A stretch of DNA of 64,000 nt from Brevipalpus yothersi (Eukaryota > Arthropoda > Arachnida > Trombidiformes > Tenuipalpidae): NCBI GenBank assembly GCA_003956705.1, contig QZCP01000210.1, positions 1 to 64,000 of the forward strand, written 5' to 3'. The stretch's first letter is position 1, and each line of letters begins with the position of its first letter. Shown here piece after piece: positions 61,046 through 64,000 of the stretch. The position numbers and the translations under genes are program-made. The notes under the pieces are model-generated. The model made no database searches, was not told the DNA's origin, and worked only from the letters and a program-made list of their open reading frames with translations.

Positions 61046-62412
61046 CCTGCTCAAAGAAATCAAAGCACAAGATAGACTAACATTTTGTGGTTCAAAGATT
61101 GATCACTCAACGCGATGTAGTGCATTCTCGTTCATCTTTCCAGCAACTATTAATGCCCTCTCGATAACCCTAACATGTCTAGTTGGGCATAAATCATTCC
61201 GAGAATACAGTTCGAGAGAGAGAGAAACAAAGTGATAGGAAGAGAGAGAGAGAGAGAGCTCAATCAGCTGATCATCCGGGAAAGATTTTATCGCCACTAC
61301 AAACGCATATCCAAGCACACACACACACACTCACTTACACACATTCCTCACACGATGATGTCCAAAGCGCTCGAGGTTCCTGATACAATGCTTGCATAAC
61401 CTGATGATGATAACGATGATGGTGGCAATGATGTCTCGAAGCGATGACGGAAGGGGGCAATTAAGCTAAGAAATCATGATCGCATGATAGTAGCATGATG
61501 ATGATGGTGATGATGATGATAATCATGTTCATTGGAAGAGATTCACGATTGGAGAGAAGGAAAGAGAGGAAGATAAAACAGTTCCACTCACCGCAAGCCC
61601 AAATATCCACAGGTTTTCCGTATGGCTCTTTACGTAAGACTTCGGGTGATAAGTAGCCTGGTGTGCCGGCAAAGCCGAACCAGGCTTGACGATCTCCATT
61701 CACTTCAATTGCTAGGCCAAAATCGGCCAATTTTACGGCAGCTCCTTTCTGTTTACTGGCTAACAGAAGATTTTCTGGTTTTAGGTCCCTATGTACAACA
61801 TTATTCATGTGACAGTGGTTGACGGATTCCAATATCTGTTGAATACAGTGTGATGCATCCGCTTCGGAGTAATATTCTCGGGCAACAATGTCTTCGAAAA
61901 GTTCACCACCGGTAACTAAATCGAATATCAAATAATGGTAACCCTCTTCTTGTATGCTATCATGAAGTCGAACTATGTTAGGATGATTCAATTTTCTGCA
62001 TATTCGAGCTTCTCGTTCCAATTTTTGATAATCTCGTGCAGTAAGCTTCTTGGTGTTGATAATTTTCGCTGCAAATTCTAATCCGGTTGATCTTTGGACA
62101 CATTTTCGAACTATTGAGAATGCTCCTCTGTAGAATGTGTGTTTATGTGTGGAGGTGAAGAAAGTAAAGAAGAAAAATATTGAGAAATGGGCAGAAAGAA
62201 AGGGGCCAAGAAAGAGAGAAAGAGAGAAAGAGAGAGAGAGAGAGAGAGCGAAAAAAATAATGGTTGATGATGATGTTCGAAAAATGGGGAGAGAAAGAAA
62301 GAAACTGGAAAGGGAGAAGGTGGAGCAGTAGAGATTAATTTACTCACTTTCCGAGCTCTTCCTTGAGTTCATAGTTATCAGAGAAGCGAGTGGTGATCAC
62401 TGGAGTTGCCAT
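52746..62412 (-). CDS. CaMKII: Calcium/calmodulin-dependent protein kinase II
   Basis: Eight exons on the minus strand: 62412-62348, 62127-61592, 60258-60164, 57235-56986, 55568-55473, 54244-54074, 53252-53138, 52872-52746; 484 residues with matching phases. Kinase domain: MATPVITTRFSDNYELKEEL, GKGAFSIVRKC, FAAKIINTKKL, VVHRDLKPENLLLASK, LADFGLA, GTPGYLSPEVL. The regulatory segment has the autophosphorylation site RQET (T287), then the calmodulin-binding [20 protein letters not shown]. A short linker (VKESTDSNNTTLEEDD) leads to the association domain (ARKQEVIKLTEQILDAI, ETLGNLVEGMEFHKYYFDN, AACIAYIRLTQFIDK, EETRVWHRKEGRWQLVHFHR). It forms a dodecameric neuronal and muscle kinase activated by Ca2+/calmodulin. 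The long introns, unusual in this window, hold GA/CT/GT tracts; exons in the linker may be alternatively used. Confidence 0.97.
52950..53018. repeat. (GA)n microsatellite in CaMKII intron
   Basis: GA repeat with a few AAG interruptions, between exons 7 and 8 and close to exon 8. Confidence 0.9.
54430..54444 (-). CDS. CaMKII: Candidate CaMKII 15-nt linker microexon
   Basis: On the minus strand, TTTTCATAG precedes TATCTCGTAATTCTG, which is followed by GTGAGTG. The 15-nt unit is phase 1 on both sides, like its flanking introns, and would insert VSRNS between DDVK and ARKQE. CaMKII linkers are known to be alternatively spliced. The strong donor and the frame support it; the size is small enough for chance. 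Confidence 0.5.
55138..55157. repeat. (TAG)n trinucleotide repeat
   Basis: About six TAG/AGT units in the CaMKII intron. Confidence 0.85.
56925..56962. repeat. (GT)n tract beside CaMKII exon 4 donor
   Basis: GT repeats (AC on the sense strand of CaMKII) beginning 23 bases inside the intron after exon 4. Confidence 0.9.
57348..57387. repeat. (GA)n microsatellite
   Basis: About 40 bases, in the CaMKII intron upstream of exon 4, so a CT tract on the sense strand. Confidence 0.9.
57684..57720. repeat. (GA)n microsatellite
   Basis: About 36 bases, same CaMKII intron. Confidence 0.9.
58818..58862. repeat. (GA)n microsatellite
   Basis: About 44 bases, same CaMKII intron. Confidence 0.9.
60988..61043. 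repeat. (CT)n microsatellite
   Basis: About 55 bases, in the CaMKII intron between exons 2 and 3; a GA tract of about 20 bases lies at 61240-61259. Confidence 0.9.
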
Positions 62413-63480
62413 TGAGTAAAACAAAAATTTCAAATTTTTAGTAGACAATTTTGATTAACAAGCGGAAAGATTTTTTCCATACACAAAAAATTTTGTTTCG
62501 AATTCACCCTTCACTTCGAATCCATTCCCCAGCAGCAAGAGGAAAGCGCACGCGAACGACCTTACACAACTAGCAAAAACACCTAGCAGAACACAGAGAA
62601 CACAAGGAACACACACACACACACACACAGGGAACATAGGGAACATAGGGAACATAGGGAATACCATGAACCACACTCAGCCGCGCAAACGTCGATTATG
62701 GCAACGCTTCGCGAGTGACTCGACCACTCGCCAAGAACAGCCTGTCGACATCTGCCGGTTGGCGCCATTCTAGATCCACCATTCCATCGACCAGGTCGAG
62801 GTCTACTGGCCACCGTTCGATTCGCCAATTTCCCATTTTCATCCATCCCCATCAGCCAAACACACTTGGCTAGCCTTTGGGTTAAAGCTGTGGCTAATGC
62901 TTCCAGGGAATTGCGATTACATTGGATGCATTTGAACTTGGATCAACTAGTTACGAGATTTGTCCAGGAATTTGGAGGGACCAGAATCCTGGAGAATTTT
63001 GAATCAGACGACTCATACTCCAAGGGATGGAGGAATTCATATTTAGTTTCACCTCCTAGGTACTAATTGTAGTCATATGCTAGGTGAATCAGCTCTAGAA
63101 GGAACTCTTGTTCATCGAATTGGCAGAACCTCTTTACCTGTTTGATATGAAAATTCATTCACCGAGTCTCTTTTGGTCTATGAGAATAATTGAGAATGAA
63201 AAGTTCCAAGCTCAAATGATAAGCAGTTTCATTTATTGATAGATAGGGATGTCAATAACAATCATCTGCATTTATCATCGAACAATTGAACCAATCCAGC
63301 TCCAAGAGGTTGTTTCAAATCTGAGTGATTAAAGTTGACATAAATACAATTAATTCAAAATTTGAATCAGTCACTTTCTCGAGCATGTAAAAGAACAAAA
63401 TGCTGAGTTTAGAAAGATAATCCAAATATTTTTTTTTCATTCCTAGAAGACTGTAAATTTTTTCCTCTCAATTTAGATAA
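62413..63480. other. CaMKII upstream region and BRM 3' flank
   Basis: 62680-62860 is richer in GC and CpG than the surroundings and is the likely CaMKII promoter or 5' UTR. A (CA)n run and a four-fold GGAACATAG repeat lie at about 62610-62661. 63070-63480 is probably the 3' UTR and flank of the Brahma gene. The frame 62866-63066 (+) has no recognised motif. Confidence 0.5.
62610..62661. repeat. (CA)n followed by (GGAACATAG)4
   Basis: A dinucleotide run is followed by four tandem 9-mers, about 200 bases upstream of the CaMKII start codon. Confidence 0.9.
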
Positions 63481-64000
63481 CTATTCTGTTTCATCTGAAG
63501 ATTCATTATCTGATACATATTTTTTCTTCTGACGAGCTTGTCGTGGTTTATTGCGGGGAGTTCCCGACGTCGAGGAAGGAGATCCTTTGCTCTTTAACTT
63601 AATCTTGACTTTCACTGAGTCGTCGTCTTGGTCGTCATCAGCTTCTTCTTCCTCTTCTCCCTGCTAAATAAGTCGATGAGATTAGATCGATCAAGAATTA
63701 TTTCAAATAAGAAAAATAAACTTACCTCTTCCTCTTCTTCTTCACTTTCATTGTCATCAGGAACATTGAGATCATCTTTTTCTAATCTTTCCCTAGCATT
63801 TGTGAACACTGATTGTAACACAATAGAGTCTTCATAGATTTGAGAGCCCTCCACATTGTACTTTTGGGCATTCTTACAGGAGAGCATGAAGTCAGATTCC
63901 AGGTCATCAAGACTTCTATACTTATGATCTCGAATTTTCGATTGAATTTTCTCAAAATCCATTGGACGTCTAATTACTTCGTAATAATCTGGTAGCTCCC
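63481..64000 (-). CDS. BRM: Brahma/BRG1 (SMARCA2/4) C-terminal end, partial
   Basis: Two exons on the minus strand: beyond the window edge down to 63726, then 63660-63481 with stop TAG. The first carries the second half of a bromodomain (ELPDYYEVIRRPMDFEKIQS, HKYRSLDDLESDFMLSCKNA, the acetyl-lysine Asn in CKNAQKYN, IYEDSIVLQSVF). The last exon is acidic and then VKVKIKLKSKG and KKKYVSDNESSDE. The bromodomain followed by an acidic run and VKVKIKL is specific to SMARCA2/4-type SWI/SNF ATPases. The helicase part lies outside the window, so it is 5' truncated by the edge, not broken. Confidence 0.95.

Noticed and set aside
61461..61600. Frame extending CaMKII exon 2 past DIWACG
   Set aside because: The kinase homology stops at a GTGAGT donor and resumes with VILYILLVGYPPFW at 60258; the extension is intron.

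Overview
The window is nuclear DNA from a compact, AT-leaning animal genome. Genes have introns of about 50-110 bp, spacing is tight, and (CT)n/(GA)n tracts are very common. The recognisable genes (LRMDA, COQ8, HMBOX-type homeodomain, TAL1/SCL-type bHLH, CWC27, FCF1, CaMKII, Brahma/SMARCA) are bilaterian. The CaMKII linker and association domain look arthropod-like. My inference is an arthropod, perhaps an acariform mite, but the species cannot be fixed from sequence reading alone. All exon models below were built by hand: splice sites and reading phase agree at every junction, but there is no transcript evidence.

Layout. 1-2.2 kb: an LRMDA-like leucine-rich gene (+). 2.2-21.3 kb: a roughly 19 kb gene-poor stretch of microsatellites, with a 0.45 kb inverted repeat pair and a recurring near-palindrome (TGRCCA-S-TGGTCA type). 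21.3-25.3 kb: COQ8 (-) head to head with an unusual gene (+) in which a complete pyrroline-5-carboxylate reductase (P5CR) fold is joined in one reading frame to an HMBOX-like homeodomain. 26.2-39.9 kb: seven tandem (+) genes of a small membrane-protein family I do not recognise. They are built from phase-1 exon modules and interleaved with one intact BTB/KCTD-like gene (-) and several decayed copies of it. 40.7-42 kb: a TAL1-type bHLH gene (+). 45-47.7 kb: CWC27 (-) head to head with a small zinc-finger gene (+). 47.8-50.5 kb: an apparently intact MULE-type transposase gene (-) with C2H2 fingers and a SWIM motif. 51-51.6 kb: FCF1 (+). 52.7-62.4 kb: CaMKII (-), eight exons plus a candidate 15-nt microexon. 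63.5 kb to the edge: the 3' end of a Brahma/BRG1 gene (-).

The most interesting items are two. The first is the P5CR-homeodomain fusion: several active-site motifs are eroded, which suggests an enzyme fold reused in a DNA-binding protein. The second is the 26-40 kb cluster. All seven membrane-protein genes keep open, phase-consistent exon chains, while the divergently paired KCTD gene has survived intact only once. Several other genes are also in divergent pairs a few hundred bases apart (COQ8/P5CR-HMBOX, CWC27/zinc finger, MULE/FCF1).
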